A DNA stretch of 64,000 bases, from positions 1,550,001 through 1,614,000 of the forward strand of contig OZ257136.1 in the NCBI GenBank assembly GCA_965278995.1. The letters are read 5' to 3'. The translations under genes were made by a program, and so were the position numbers. The notes under the pieces were generated by a model, which saw only the letters and a list, made by a program, of their open reading frames with translations, made no database searches and was not told the origin of the DNA. Below, one piece after another: positions 7,913 to 15,975 of this stretch (position 1 is its first letter; each line of letters begins with the position of its first letter). The stretch is from JADJYF01 sp965278995. Its GTDB lineage: Bacteria > Pseudomonadota > Gammaproteobacteria > Ga0077536.

Positions 7913-8631
7913 ACGATGATGATCCGCTATCGAGCGAACTCGAATCGATTCGGCGCTTCTATGACGGCGAGTACTATCGCGAGGTGCCTTCCCGGATCGT
8001 GGCTAGTGCCCATCATCGGCGACTCGCCCAGCGGCTTGGCGTGCAACAGAACATGGCTGTCCTGGATGTCGCTTGTGGTACCGGCGCCTGGCTGTCAGCC
8101 TGCGCCGCGCGCGGTGCCGCCATAAGCGGCGTCGACCTCTCAACCCGTGCTATCGCGTTCTGTCAGGCGGCGTTACCGAGCGGTGAGTTCATGGCGACAT
8201 CGGCTGAGCAATTGCCGTTCACGAATGCGCATTTCGACCTTATTACCTGCCTCGGATCGCTCGAGCATTTTGTTGATCCGCTGCAAGCGCTCACCGAGAT
8301 GCGTCGTGTGGCCAAATCACAGTCGAGGATCGTTATCCTGGTACCCAACGCAGATTTTCTTACGCGTCGACTCGGGTTTTTCGGAGGCACTTACCAGACC
8401 CAGGCCAAAGAACAAGTGCTCACCCTCTCGGCCTGGGCCGAACTGTTCGACGCAGCAGGTCTGAAAGTCGAACATTGCTGGAAAGATTTGCACGTACTAT
8501 CGAGAGCCTGGATCGTTCGTAAACCGTGGCCGCTCGTCCCCGCTCGACTTCTCCAGGCCTGTGCATTGGCGCTCTGGCCGCTCCGCTGGCAATACCAAGT
8601 GTATTTCTTGTGCACAACGCGGGGTCTCTAG
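7897..8631 (+). CDS. Class I SAM-dependent methyltransferase
   Basis: 244 aa methyltransferase of the UbiE/COQ5-like class. SAM-binding motif I is VLDVACGTGAW (55-65), followed by ISGVDLSTRAI, the FDLITCLGSLEHFVDPL segment and the post-motif RIVILVPN. The ATG at 7897 overlaps the glycosyltransferase stop. A second ATG at 7909 (MNDDDP) is equally possible, and both fall in repeat sequence. Pairing with a glycosyltransferase suggests modification of a glycan, lipid or small secondary product. The C-terminal third ends in a hydrophobic run (LLQACALALWPLRWQYQVYFL) that could contact the membrane. Confidence 0.82.
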   Translation: MRTGMNDDDPLSSELESIRRFYDGEYYREVPSRIVASAHHRRLAQRLGVQQNMAVLDVACGTGAWLSACAARGAAISGVDLSTRAIAFCQAALPSGEFMATSAEQLPFTNAHFDLITCLGSLEHFVDPLQALTEMRRVAKSQSRIVILVPNADFLTRRLGFFGGTYQTQAKEQVLTLSAWAELFDAAGLKVEHCWKDLHVLSRAWIVRKPWPLVPARLLQACALALWPLRWQYQVYFLCTTRGL

Positions 8632-8658
8632 CCGCCCTGGGTTACGCTCTTGGTTTCT

Positions 8659-8696
8659 GGGACCCACGTGCATTCAAACTGGGACAGCCACTGAAT
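8659..8696 (+). repeat. GGGAC repeat copies upstream of the transposase
   Basis: GGGACAGCCACTGAAT at 8681-8696 belongs to the same family as the copies at 7166-7912. GGGACCCACGTG at 8659-8670 is a degenerate copy. They lie about 90-120 bp before the transposase gene. Nearby is an 8-base inverted repeat, CCTGCCGT (8700-8707) with ACGGCAGG (8747-8754). Confidence 0.55.
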
Positions 8697-8779
8697 TGAC
8701 CTGCCGTGATTGACACCTGAGCTCAATACAAATTAATGTGAAGCTGACGGCAGGAAGCCGAGAAATAAACGCACTGAGG

Positions 8780-9793
8780 ATGTCAAGGATGACCAGACCA
8801 CGCGCCGCGCTAGTAGCACTCGCTGATACACCCTTCTATCACTGTACCAACCGCTGCGTACGCCAGGCGTTCCTGTGCGGGGTCGATGCAATCTCTGGCC
8901 GCTCTTTCGAGCACCGCCGCAACTGGCTACTTGAAAGGCTAGAGCTACTAACGCACACCTTTGCCATTGAGCTGTGTGCTTACGCGCTGATGAGCAATCA
9001 CTATCATCTGGTGGTGTACTTGCATCCGGCGCGTGCTGCCACCTGGTCAGCATACGAAGTTGCGGTACGCTGGCGGAGATTCTTTCGCGGCCCGCCTTGG
9101 CTCGAGCGCTATCTCCAACATCAGCCATTGGCGCCCGGCGAACTTGCGCAGCTGGATGTTCTCGTCCCGCTATGGACTGAACGTCTCTGCAGTCTGAGCT
9201 GGTTCGAACGCTGTTTGAATGAATATCTTGCACGCCGTGCCAACGCCGAAGATGGTTGCACCGGGCACTTCTGGGAAGGCCGGTTCAAGTCGGAAGCGCT
9301 ACTGGATGATCCGGCCGTGCTCGCTGCCATGGTATATGTCGACCTCAATCCGGTACGCGCAGGGGTTGCCGCTTCGTTGCCAGAGTCTGACTTCACATCG
9401 GTGCAGCAGCGCCTGCGGGAAATAAGTGCTACAGCGGCCAGTACACGCGAGCAGAGACCGCTGCTACGAGCTTTCGCCGGCGATCGCCCCCAAGTCGGTG
9501 CTACCGACACATTGCCGTTTCATCTGCAGGACTATCTCGACTTGGCCGACCTTACCGGGCGTGTGGCGCGAGCAGACAAGCCTGGCGTTATTGCCCCAAC
9601 CGCGCCGGCGTTACTGACCAGTCTGGGGATAGCCCCAACCGAATGGTTTGCGACCGTCACCCAGATCCGGCGTCGCTATCAAAGCTTCATCGGCGCCCCG
9701 CGCCGATTGAGACAACTAGCAAACGACCGAGGGTGGCACTGGGTCCGTGGACTCAGTGCGGGTCGCCGCTTCTATTGTCACGCCAATGAATAG
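8780..9793 (+). CDS. REP-associated tyrosine transposase (IS200/Y1-like HUH enzyme)
   Basis: About 337 aa single-strand DNA transposase of the Y1/HUH class. The HUH metal motif is His74-x-His76 in MSNHYHLVV. The downstream block LNEYLARRAN (Tyr149 is the likely nucleophile), GHFWEGRFKSEALLD and VYVDLNPVRAG is typical of REP-associated tyrosine transposases. These enzymes are domesticated single-copy relatives of IS200 that are linked to short palindromic repeats. ATGs at 8780 and 8789 are both plausible; a GTG at 8738 would give an atypical N-terminus. No terminal hairpins of a full IS200 were identified, but matching repeats lie upstream. Confidence 0.85.
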   Translation: MSRMTRPRAALVALADTPFYHCTNRCVRQAFLCGVDAISGRSFEHRRNWLLERLELLTHTFAIELCAYALMSNHYHLVVYLHPARAATWSAYEVAVRWRRFFRGPPWLERYLQHQPLAPGELAQLDVLVPLWTERLCSLSWFERCLNEYLARRANAEDGCTGHFWEGRFKSEALLDDPAVLAAMVYVDLNPVRAGVAASLPESDFTSVQQRLREISATAASTREQRPLLRAFAGDRPQVGATDTLPFHLQDYLDLADLTGRVARADKPGVIAPTAPALLTSLGIAPTEWFATVTQIRRRYQSFIGAPRRLRQLANDRGWHWVRGLSAGRRFYCHANE

Positions 9794-10078
9794 CGCGTTT
9801 TCGGCGTGGAATTAAATCGCCGGCGCATTCTTTGAATGATAGTGGTCTTCTGCGAGTGCGCTACTGCAAGATCCCGCGTCGGCACGCTCACATCTCGAGC
9901 CCTACCCACGACTACAAAGTTCGTTACTCGACACTTGTAGTCGTTCGGCAAGGCCTCAAGACTATCTCCCTGATTAAATCGACGGATCCCCGGAGACTTC
10001 AAATCCTAAGACGGATCTGCAACGATGGATGTCCCGAATCCGCACTTGATGGATGTCCACGAACTAAACGTCCACGAA
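9794..10078. other. Intergenic stretch downstream of the transposase
   Basis: About 285 bp without a credible gene, less GC-rich than its surroundings. It holds an imperfect hairpin at 9909-9943 (arms CGACTACAA/TTGTAGTCG plus an inner TCG/CGA), a doubled GATGGATGTCC (10024-10034 and 10048-10058) and the start of a 15-bp tandem repeat. This probably represents the 3' debris or recognition structure of the transposase locus. Confidence 0.5.
9909..9943. repeat. Imperfect hairpin downstream of the transposase gene
   Basis: Nine-base perfect arms CGACTACAA (9909-9917) and TTGTAGTCG (9935-9943) enclose an internal loop and a further three-base stem TCG/CGA. There is no T-run, so it is not a standard terminator. 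Its position 115 bp after the transposase stop is compatible with a transposase recognition hairpin. Confidence 0.4.
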
Positions 10079-10084
10079 CTAAAC
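10055..10084. repeat. 15-bp perfect tandem repeat, two copies
   Basis: GTCCACGAACTAAAC occurs twice head to tail at 10055-10069 and 10070-10084. The second copy contains the stop codon of the enolase-superfamily gene on the minus strand, so repeat growth here touches that gene's 3' end. Confidence 0.7.
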
Positions 10085-11218
10085 GTAGCCCGGGCCGGTG
10101 ATTGCGGCGCTTGCGGCCAGGAAGTCTTCGTTGATCGTGATACCGAGTCCCGCTTCGGTCGGCGGTTGGTAGACGACGCCGGGCACCGCGGCATACGAGG
10201 GGCTGCACAATTCATCGCGAAACGGGTTGTAAGCTGTCGCATCCGCTTCGAAATAACCCGCATTGGGCAGCACAGCGAGCAGATGTAGTGAGGCCGCCAT
10301 ATTCAGGCCGGTCAGCGACGTATGTGGGTGGATGGCAATCCCGGCAGCAGCTGCCAGACGCGCGATGCGCAGGCCCTCCGTAATTCCACCCGTTTTGGAC
10401 AAATCCGGTTGCCATACAGTCACCGCGCCATCGTCGCGCAGACGTTCGAAATCGAACCGTGTGTAATGGTTCTCGCCAGCGGCAAGCGGTAGTCGGGTGA
10501 TGCGCGCGGCACTGCGGTACGCGCGATAGTCATGGGCCGGAAACGGCTCCTCCAGCCAGCCCACTTCGCAGTCCTCCAGCGTCGGCGCGACCGCACCGAC
10601 ATCGGCCAGACTGTAAGCCGTGTTGGCATCCGTCAGGATCTTGATTGCATCGGGCAGTGCTGCTCGTACCGCACGGACCCGTGCGCAGTCCAGCACGGGC
10701 GTCTCGCCAAGTCGCAGCTTGAGCGCCCGGAACCCGGCCCCGACGTAACCCTGTGCCTCGTCGGCCACGGCGGACGGCGGCGAAAACCCGAGCGTAATGC
10801 CACCTGCATACGCCTCACTCGCGCGACGCTCTCCACCCAGCAGCGCGTACAGTGGTTTGCCGACCGCCTTTCCATGGATGTCCCAGAGTGCCATGTCGAT
10901 ACCGCTGAGGCCGATGACGGCGGCGGCACCGCAGCCGTGGCTTGCTAGCTGCATGCGGTAGACTCGTTGCCATACGGCTTGCGCGTCGAGCGCATCGAGT
11001 CCGGTGACGAGTGTGGCCAGCGTCGTATTGATGAGCTCGGCAATTGCCGTCGGTGCCCGCCCGGCATGCGCTTCACCCCAGCCGCGCAGGCCTTCGTCCG
11101 TATCGACGCGCACAATCACCGCATCGCGTTTGACGGTCCGCCCGATGCCCAGACTCACCTGGTGTTCGGGCGGGACGGCAAACGAAATCGGAAACGCGCG
11201 CACACTCGTAATCCGCAT
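10079..11218 (-). CDS. Mandelate racemase/muconate lactonizing enzyme family protein
   Basis: 379 aa enolase-superfamily enzyme, which abstracts the proton alpha to a carboxylate. The metal ligands are in place: Asp197 (TDANT), Glu223 (WLEEP) and Glu249 (AGENH). The His299-Asp272 dyad of mandelate racemases is also present (HPHT and PDLSKTGG). The other general-base motif reads Lys167-Leu-Arg169 instead of KxK, so one base is an arginine and plain racemisation is less certain; acid-sugar dehydration or cycloisomerisation are alternatives. I choose the ATG at 11218 (MRITSVRAFP), where homology begins, not the upstream in-frame TTG. Divergent from the RidA gene. Confidence 0.88.
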   Translation of the reverse strand: MRITSVRAFPISFAVPPEHQVSLGIGRTVKRDAVIVRVDTDEGLRGWGEAHAGRAPTAIAELINTTLATLVTGLDALDAQAVWQRVYRMQLASHGCGAAAVIGLSGIDMALWDIHGKAVGKPLYALLGGERRASEAYAGGITLGFSPPSAVADEAQGYVGAGFRALKLRLGETPVLDCARVRAVRAALPDAIKILTDANTAYSLADVGAVAPTLEDCEVGWLEEPFPAHDYRAYRSAARITRLPLAAGENHYTRFDFERLRDDGAVTVWQPDLSKTGGITEGLRIARLAAAAGIAIHPHTSLTGLNMAASLHLLAVLPNAGYFEADATAYNPFRDELCSPSYAAVPGVVYQPPTEAGLGITINEDFLAASAAITGPGYV

Positions 11219-11295
11219 GTCGTTACTATACCGCTTCCAAATCCCGGCCAGCGCATGCGCCGCATGTAACACCATGCCCCGACAGGAGAGCACCC

Positions 11296-11682
11296 ATGAA
11301 ACACACCATCCTCGGCGGACCGTTCACACTGGCGGACGGCACTCCTCTGCCGTTGTCGCGGGCGATCCGCGCCGGTGATTTCATCCTGCTCTCGGGCCAG
11401 TTGGGGCTGGATGAGCATGGCAACCTAGCCGCAAGTTTCGACGATCAGGTCAGGCACTGTCTGCGCAACATCGAGGCGCTGCTTGCCGGTGCGGGCGCAG
11501 GCCTGGACAGTGTCTGCAAAGCGACAGTCTGGTTGACCGATGTCGCCGATTTTGCGGCGTTCAATCGAATCTATGCCGGGGTGTTCAGCAGCTCGCCCCC
11601 CGTCCGCTCGACCGTCGTTTCCGGACTCGTACTGCCCGGTGCGAAAATCGAGATCGAAGCAATGGCATACGCCCCGGCGTAA
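11296..11682 (+). CDS. RidA/YjgF-family enamine/imine deaminase-like protein
   Basis: 128 aa, the usual length of RidA-family trimers that hydrolyse reactive enamines or imines. Visible features are AGDFILLSGQLGLDEHG, KATVWLTDVADFAAFN and the carboxylate-binding PPVRSTVVSG with its conserved Arg, followed by KIEIEAMAY with the late Glu. Its TAA overlaps the next ATG (TAATG), so it is coupled to the Rieske oxygenase gene, and it is divergent from the enolase-superfamily gene. In such catabolic settings RidA relatives may act on pathway intermediates rather than 2-aminoacrylate; that is inference. Confidence 0.9.
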   Translation: MKHTILGGPFTLADGTPLPLSRAIRAGDFILLSGQLGLDEHGNLAASFDDQVRHCLRNIEALLAGAGAGLDSVCKATVWLTDVADFAAFNRIYAGVFSSSPPVRSTVVSGLVLPGAKIEIEAMAYAPA

Positions 11683-12893
11683 TGCAGCGAGGTTTGACCG
11701 TGGCAGCAAGCATGCCCGATACCCTCCAACCACCGATGAGTGCAGCGCTCACTGAACTTTTTCAGCGCCTGCTGAACGAAATGCCGCAGCACGAAAGCAG
11801 CGAATGGAGCGCCACCGAGGGCGGCGTCGATCCGGCGGTCTACAGCGACCCCGGCATTCTTGCCCGCGAAATCGAACATGTCTTTCGTCGCATGCCGCTC
11901 TGCCTAGGCCATGCCGATCAACTGCGCGCGCCCGGCAGTGTGCTGGCACGCGATATTGTCGGGCTGCCTCTGCTGCTTACCCGTGACCGCCAGGGCCAGC
12001 TCCATGTCCTGCTCAATGTCTGCCGGCATCGCGGTGCGCGCCTGCTTGCCGGCGAAGAATCACTCTGCTCCCGGGCGGGGCTGACCTGCCCCTACCACGG
12101 CTGGACGTACGAATTGAATGGCGCGCTGCGCGCCCTGCCCGGTGCGGCAGGATTCCCCACCCTGGACAAGTCCAGCCGAGGGCTACGTCGACTTACCGCC
12201 ACCGTCAGACATGGTCTGATCTGGGCAATCATGGATCCGCACGCCGAAAACCTCGATGTCGCCGATTTTCTCGGCGACATCGACACCGATCTCGCCGCGC
12301 TCGACCTCGGCAGCCATCGCTTCTATCGACAGCACGCGCGACGACGCAAGACCAACTGGAAGCTGATGATGGACGCCTTCCAGGAGGTCTATCACATCAA
12401 GACCTTGCACAATCGAACGATTGCGCCATTTTTTCTCGACATGAAAACAGCCGGCGAGAGCGTCGGCCTGCACACCCGTATTCTCGTTGGCCGCGACCGC
12501 CTGCCCGAAGCGAAAGAGCTGCCGCCGCAACAGTGGGACTTGCGACGCCATGCGACCTTGACCCACGCCATTTTTCCAAACAGCCTGATCATCTATCACC
12601 CGGACGCGACGAGTCACATGGGCATGTTCCCCATCACACCGGACGAAATCCTGTTCGTACACACGTTCTTCACACCGAACGAAGTGCGATCAGACAAAGA
12701 ACGCGCTCACTGGGACAGAACGTTCACCATGATCGACGAAGGCGTGTTCGGCGCCGAAGACCTGTTCATCTCCGAACAGATCCAGCTCGGCGTGCGTTCC
12801 GGTGCCAACGACCGCCTGATCTTCGGTCGCTTCGAACAGCACCTGCAACGCTTCCACGGAAATCTCGCCCGGATCCTGAATCAACACCGCTGA
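11682..12893 (+). CDS. Rieske non-heme iron oxygenase, alpha subunit
   Basis: 403 aa ring-hydroxylating or demethylating oxygenase. The Rieske [2Fe-2S] site is Cys114-x-His116 (CRHRGAR) and Cys136-x2-His139 (CPYHGW). The mononuclear iron site is NWKLMMDAFQEVYHIKTLH with His238 and His243, and Asp360 is the probable third ligand. The start overlaps the RidA stop; a second Met (MPDTLQ) follows ten codons later. No beta subunit, ferredoxin or reductase gene is adjacent, so it must borrow electron carriers or be an alpha-only (alpha3) oxygenase. The substrate is unknown. Confidence 0.92.
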   Translation: MQRGLTVAASMPDTLQPPMSAALTELFQRLLNEMPQHESSEWSATEGGVDPAVYSDPGILAREIEHVFRRMPLCLGHADQLRAPGSVLARDIVGLPLLLTRDRQGQLHVLLNVCRHRGARLLAGEESLCSRAGLTCPYHGWTYELNGALRALPGAAGFPTLDKSSRGLRRLTATVRHGLIWAIMDPHAENLDVADFLGDIDTDLAALDLGSHRFYRQHARRRKTNWKLMMDAFQEVYHIKTLHNRTIAPFFLDMKTAGESVGLHTRILVGRDRLPEAKELPPQQWDLRRHATLTHAIFPNSLIIYHPDATSHMGMFPITPDEILFVHTFFTPNEVRSDKERAHWDRTFTMIDEGVFGAEDLFISEQIQLGVRSGANDRLIFGRFEQHLQRFHGNLARILNQHR

Positions 12894-12957
12894 CTCCAGC
12901 GCCCGACACCGGTCGTTCGACGCAAGTCTCGCGAATACCCTGAGAGATCCGTCCCAC

Positions 12958-12977
12958 AGTGCCGCAACTCCGGCACT
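12958..12977. terminator. Hairpin between convergent Rieske and dehydrogenase genes
   Basis: AGTGCCG (12958-12964) and CGGCACT (12971-12977) form a seven-base stem with a six-base loop in the gap between the convergent genes ending at 12893 and 12995. There is no T-run, so it may be a weak bidirectional terminator or only an RNA-stabilising stem. Confidence 0.4.
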
Positions 12978-12994
12978 AGATAACGCTCAACCGC

Positions 12995-14161
12995 TCAAAT
13001 TGGATTCCGCTTGACCAACTGCCGTGCAATCAACACGCGCTGGATTTCGTTGGTGCCCTCGCCGATGCACATCAAGGGCGCATCGCGGTAATAGCGTTCG
13101 ACATCGAATTCTTCGGAATAGCCGTAGCCGCCATGTACGCGCATCGCCTCGGTGGCGTTCTCGAGTGCGGCCTCCGACGCGAACAGTTTGGCCATGCCGG
13201 CTTCCATGTCGCAACGTTCGCCGCGATCATATTTGCTTGCCGCCTGCTCGACGAGCAATCGCGAAGCTTCAACCCGGGTTGCCATGTCGGCGAGCTTGAT
13301 CTGGATCGCCTGATGCTCGCATATGGGCTTGCCGAAAGTGCTGCGCTGCTGTGAATAACGCACCGCGTCGTTCAGTGCGGCCCGAGCGACACCGACACCG
13401 CGGGCAGCCACATTGATCCGACCCAGTTCCAGTCCGCCGACCGCATGATGAAAGCCGTGACCGGGTTCACCACCGAGTATGCGCTCGGCGGGAATGCGGA
13501 AATCGGCAAAACTCAGCGCAACACTTTCAACGCCACGATAACCGAGTTTCTTCAATTTGCCGTCGATGTTGAAGCCCGGCCCGCGCTCGGCCAGAAACAG
13601 TGTCATCCCTTTGTGGGCCGGCACCGCTTTGTTATCGGTCTTGCACAGCACGGCATAAAGCGAGCCATACATGCCGTTGGTGATCCACATCTTCGAACCG
13701 TTCAGTACATAGTCGTCACCATCGCGACGAGCCACTGTCTTGATACCTTGCAGATCGGTGCCGGCATCCGGTTCGGTCAGGCACAACACGCCGTGCAGTT
13801 CGGCGCTGGCCAGTTTCGGCAGAAAATGCGCCTGCTGCGCAGCCGTGCCGAAACGAAGAATCAATTGACCCAGCATCATGTGCGTATTGATGACACCAGC
13901 CAGGCTCATCCAGGTTTCGCACAGCAGCGTAATCAGCTTCGCGTAACCCGAGGCATTCATGCCCAGTCCACCCCATGACTGTGGATACATCAGACTGAAC
14001 AGCCCGAGTTCCTTCATCTGCCGGACGATATCGTGCGGGTATTCATCGGCGTGATCGAAATGGCGCACGTGCGGTCGCACTTCTTTTTCGAGCCACACCC
14101 GCACGGAGTCGAGGATCTGTGTCTCGTCTTCGCTGCTGAATTCGGTGCTTACTGCATTCAT
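12995..14161 (-). CDS. Acyl-CoA dehydrogenase
   Basis: 388 aa acyl-CoA dehydrogenase with all standard marks: CLTEPDAGTDLQGIKT, VLNGSKMWITNG, RSTFGKPICEHQAIQ and the C-terminal catalytic Glu in CIGEGTNEIQRVLIARQL. It oxidises an acyl-CoA to the 2-enoyl-CoA and passes electrons to ETF. It follows the LLM monooxygenase gene by 38 bp on the same strand, so the two are probably one operon. Its full motif set distinguishes it from the other three dehydrogenase genes of the window. Confidence 0.93.
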   Translation of the reverse strand: MNAVSTEFSSEDETQILDSVRVWLEKEVRPHVRHFDHADEYPHDIVRQMKELGLFSLMYPQSWGGLGMNASGYAKLITLLCETWMSLAGVINTHMMLGQLILRFGTAAQQAHFLPKLASAELHGVLCLTEPDAGTDLQGIKTVARRDGDDYVLNGSKMWITNGMYGSLYAVLCKTDNKAVPAHKGMTLFLAERGPGFNIDGKLKKLGYRGVESVALSFADFRIPAERILGGEPGHGFHHAVGGLELGRINVAARGVGVARAALNDAVRYSQQRSTFGKPICEHQAIQIKLADMATRVEASRLLVEQAASKYDRGERCDMEAGMAKLFASEAALENATEAMRVHGGYGYSEEFDVERYYRDAPLMCIGEGTNEIQRVLIARQLVKRNPI

Positions 14162-14199
14162 GGCGTGTTCTCCAGTCGTAGGGGCGTGATTTCGACGAC

Positions 14200-15342
14200 T
14201 TACTGGCGCAAGCCGGCCTGCCGCAACAGCGGCATGACACGCTCACCGAAATATTTGAGTTCCTCATGATAATCGAGCCACGACAGAATGAAGCCATCGA
14301 TTCCCATCGCGTGCACGGACTGCATCTGCTCGACGACCTGTTCCGGCGTACCGACCAGCGGGTATCCGCCCCAGCCAGCAATGAAACGTTCGCCAAGCAG
14401 GCGCACGGTTTCCTTGTTGCCGAAGGAACTGCTCTCGATGCCGAGCATCTGCATGATGTTCTCGGTTGCTTCCCAATCGCCGGCGCGAATGATGCTGTCG
14501 TAGAGTTCGCGCGCTTCGGCTTCGGTGTCGCGGCAGCACACCAACCCGTAAGTCATCACGCCGCAATCGCGCCCATAAGCCAGCGCGCGACGTTTGACGT
14601 CGTCGATTTTCGCCTGCGCCTCATCGACTGTCGTGATCGTAATGAAATTGAAATCGACGTGGCGGGCGGAAAACTCCCGCCCTGCTTCTGAACTGCCGGC
14701 ATTGACCAGCACCGGAAATGGCTGCTGCAGCGGCTTCGGCAGTAAAAATCCGCCCTTGATATGGTAGTAATCACCGTCGTGATCGAAATCCTGTTCGGAC
14801 CACGCGCGTTTGATGCAGGTCAGCCATTCGTCGGCCATGCGATATCGCTCGTCGTGATCGCGTTGCTCGATGCCGAACATCTCGATCTCCGGGCGAAACC
14901 AGCCGCAGACCACATTCAGGCCGAAACGTCCGCCGGAAATATTGTCGATCGTGGCGCCCTGCTTGGCCGCCAGCAGTGGATGCACGGTCGGCACATGCGA
15001 AGTCGCGAAGACCATGATGTTCTCGGTATTGCAGGCCATCGCCGTGGCCCAGGTGAAGACTTCCAGATTCTCCGCATTGAAGCGGGTCGTCCCGCCAAAG
15101 TGCTTCCAGCGACCCACCGGTACGAGCAGTTCGAGACCGAGCCTGTCAGCCAGCTGGCTGATGGCGACATTGTGTGCGTAAGTCGGCACGAAACTCGTCG
15201 GGGCATGCGTGATGGTGCAGCCGTTGCTGCAATTCTGGCCGAAAATGCCGAGCTTCAATTTGTTCGCGTTGAACAGTGGCACGTGTTCGCGGCGCCAGGC
15301 ACGAATATCATCAATGTGTGTCGGTGGATCACTGATCGTCAC
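14200..15342 (-). CDS. LLM-class flavin-dependent monooxygenase
   Basis: 380 aa TIM-barrel flavin-dependent oxygenase of the bacterial luciferase-like class. The start GIFGQNCSNGCTITHAPTSF, the GGRFGLNVVCGWFRPEIEMFG core and HDERYRMADEWL are typical of the alkanesulfonate/RutA/SfnG-like branch. These use reduced FMN from a separate flavin reductase; the reductase at 32945 is a candidate partner. The start is a GTG at 15342; no ATG precedes the conserved N-terminus. The substrate could be a sulfonate, sulfone, N-heterocycle or ketone; the sequence does not decide. Confidence 0.9.
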   Translation of the reverse strand: MTISDPPTHIDDIRAWRREHVPLFNANKLKLGIFGQNCSNGCTITHAPTSFVPTYAHNVAISQLADRLGLELLVPVGRWKHFGGTTRFNAENLEVFTWATAMACNTENIMVFATSHVPTVHPLLAAKQGATIDNISGGRFGLNVVCGWFRPEIEMFGIEQRDHDERYRMADEWLTCIKRAWSEQDFDHDGDYYHIKGGFLLPKPLQQPFPVLVNAGSSEAGREFSARHVDFNFITITTVDEAQAKIDDVKRRALAYGRDCGVMTYGLVCCRDTEAEARELYDSIIRAGDWEATENIMQMLGIESSSFGNKETVRLLGERFIAGWGGYPLVGTPEQVVEQMQSVHAMGIDGFILSWLDYHEELKYFGERVMPLLRQAGLRQ

Positions 15343-15417
15343 TGGCGTGTACTCTCTTGCCTGCCCGGCGGTAGTTTACACTGCTCGCGCTGCCCGACCT
15401 TGTTCGCGAGACGAAAC

Positions 15418-15906
15418 ATGTCGACATTGAATTATCTCGCTTACGGTTCAAATCTGTTTCCACCGCGCCTGGCCGCACGCATCCGCATCGTGGCCGAAAA
15501 TGGTTCCGTAGCGCTGCCCGATTACGCGCTTTCGTTTACCAAACGGGGCCGGGATGGCTCAGCCAAATGCACGCTGATACCACGCATCGATGCGCAGGCC
15601 TGGGTCGCCGTTTACACCATCGAGCAGGCCGACAAAAGCACCCTCGACATCATCGAAGGGGTCGGTCATGGCTACACCGTGCAGTGGCTCGAAAGTCCGC
15701 TGTACGGTCGTTGCTTCCTGTATCTGGCTACCGCTGACGCGCTGGTCGACAATATGCGGCCATTCGACTGGTACAAAGCGTACGTGCTCGCCGGCGCACG
15801 CTATCACGCGCTGCCAGCGCGCTATATCGCCACCATCGAGGCCACGCCAGCGATCGCCGACCCGGATACCGACCGCGCGACGATGAATTTCGCCCAGATT
15901 GGCTGA
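15418..15906 (+). CDS. Gamma-glutamylcyclotransferase-like protein
   Basis: 162 aa protein of the GGCT/AIG2-like fold. The diagnostic YGSNL loop occurs at 9-13 (LAYGSNLFPPRL), and LDIIEGVGHGYTVQW carries the conserved acidic residue. Members cyclise gamma-glutamyl peptides or amines to 5-oxoproline. The ATG at 15418 is chosen because homology begins there; the frame is open far upstream but only as antisense to the monooxygenase gene. It sits alone on the plus strand between two minus-strand catabolic genes, so a pathway role is doubtful. Confidence 0.8.
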   Translation: MSTLNYLAYGSNLFPPRLAARIRIVAENGSVALPDYALSFTKRGRDGSAKCTLIPRIDAQAWVAVYTIEQADKSTLDIIEGVGHGYTVQWLESPLYGRCFLYLATADALVDNMRPFDWYKAYVLAGARYHALPARYIATIEATPAIADPDTDRATMNFAQIG

Positions 15907-15975
15907 CCATCGCGCACTGCCACGACGCCGCCGAAACGCCGGCACCGCGTGGCAACTACCCGATAGTCGAGAGAC

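Noticed and set aside
10022..10084. Possible CRISPR-like short repeats
   Set aside because: Only two 15-bp tandem units and one other doubled 11-mer; no spacers, no cas genes.
14761..15417. Upstream extension of the gamma-glutamylcyclotransferase frame
   Set aside because: It is antisense to the monooxygenase gene, and homology begins at 15418.
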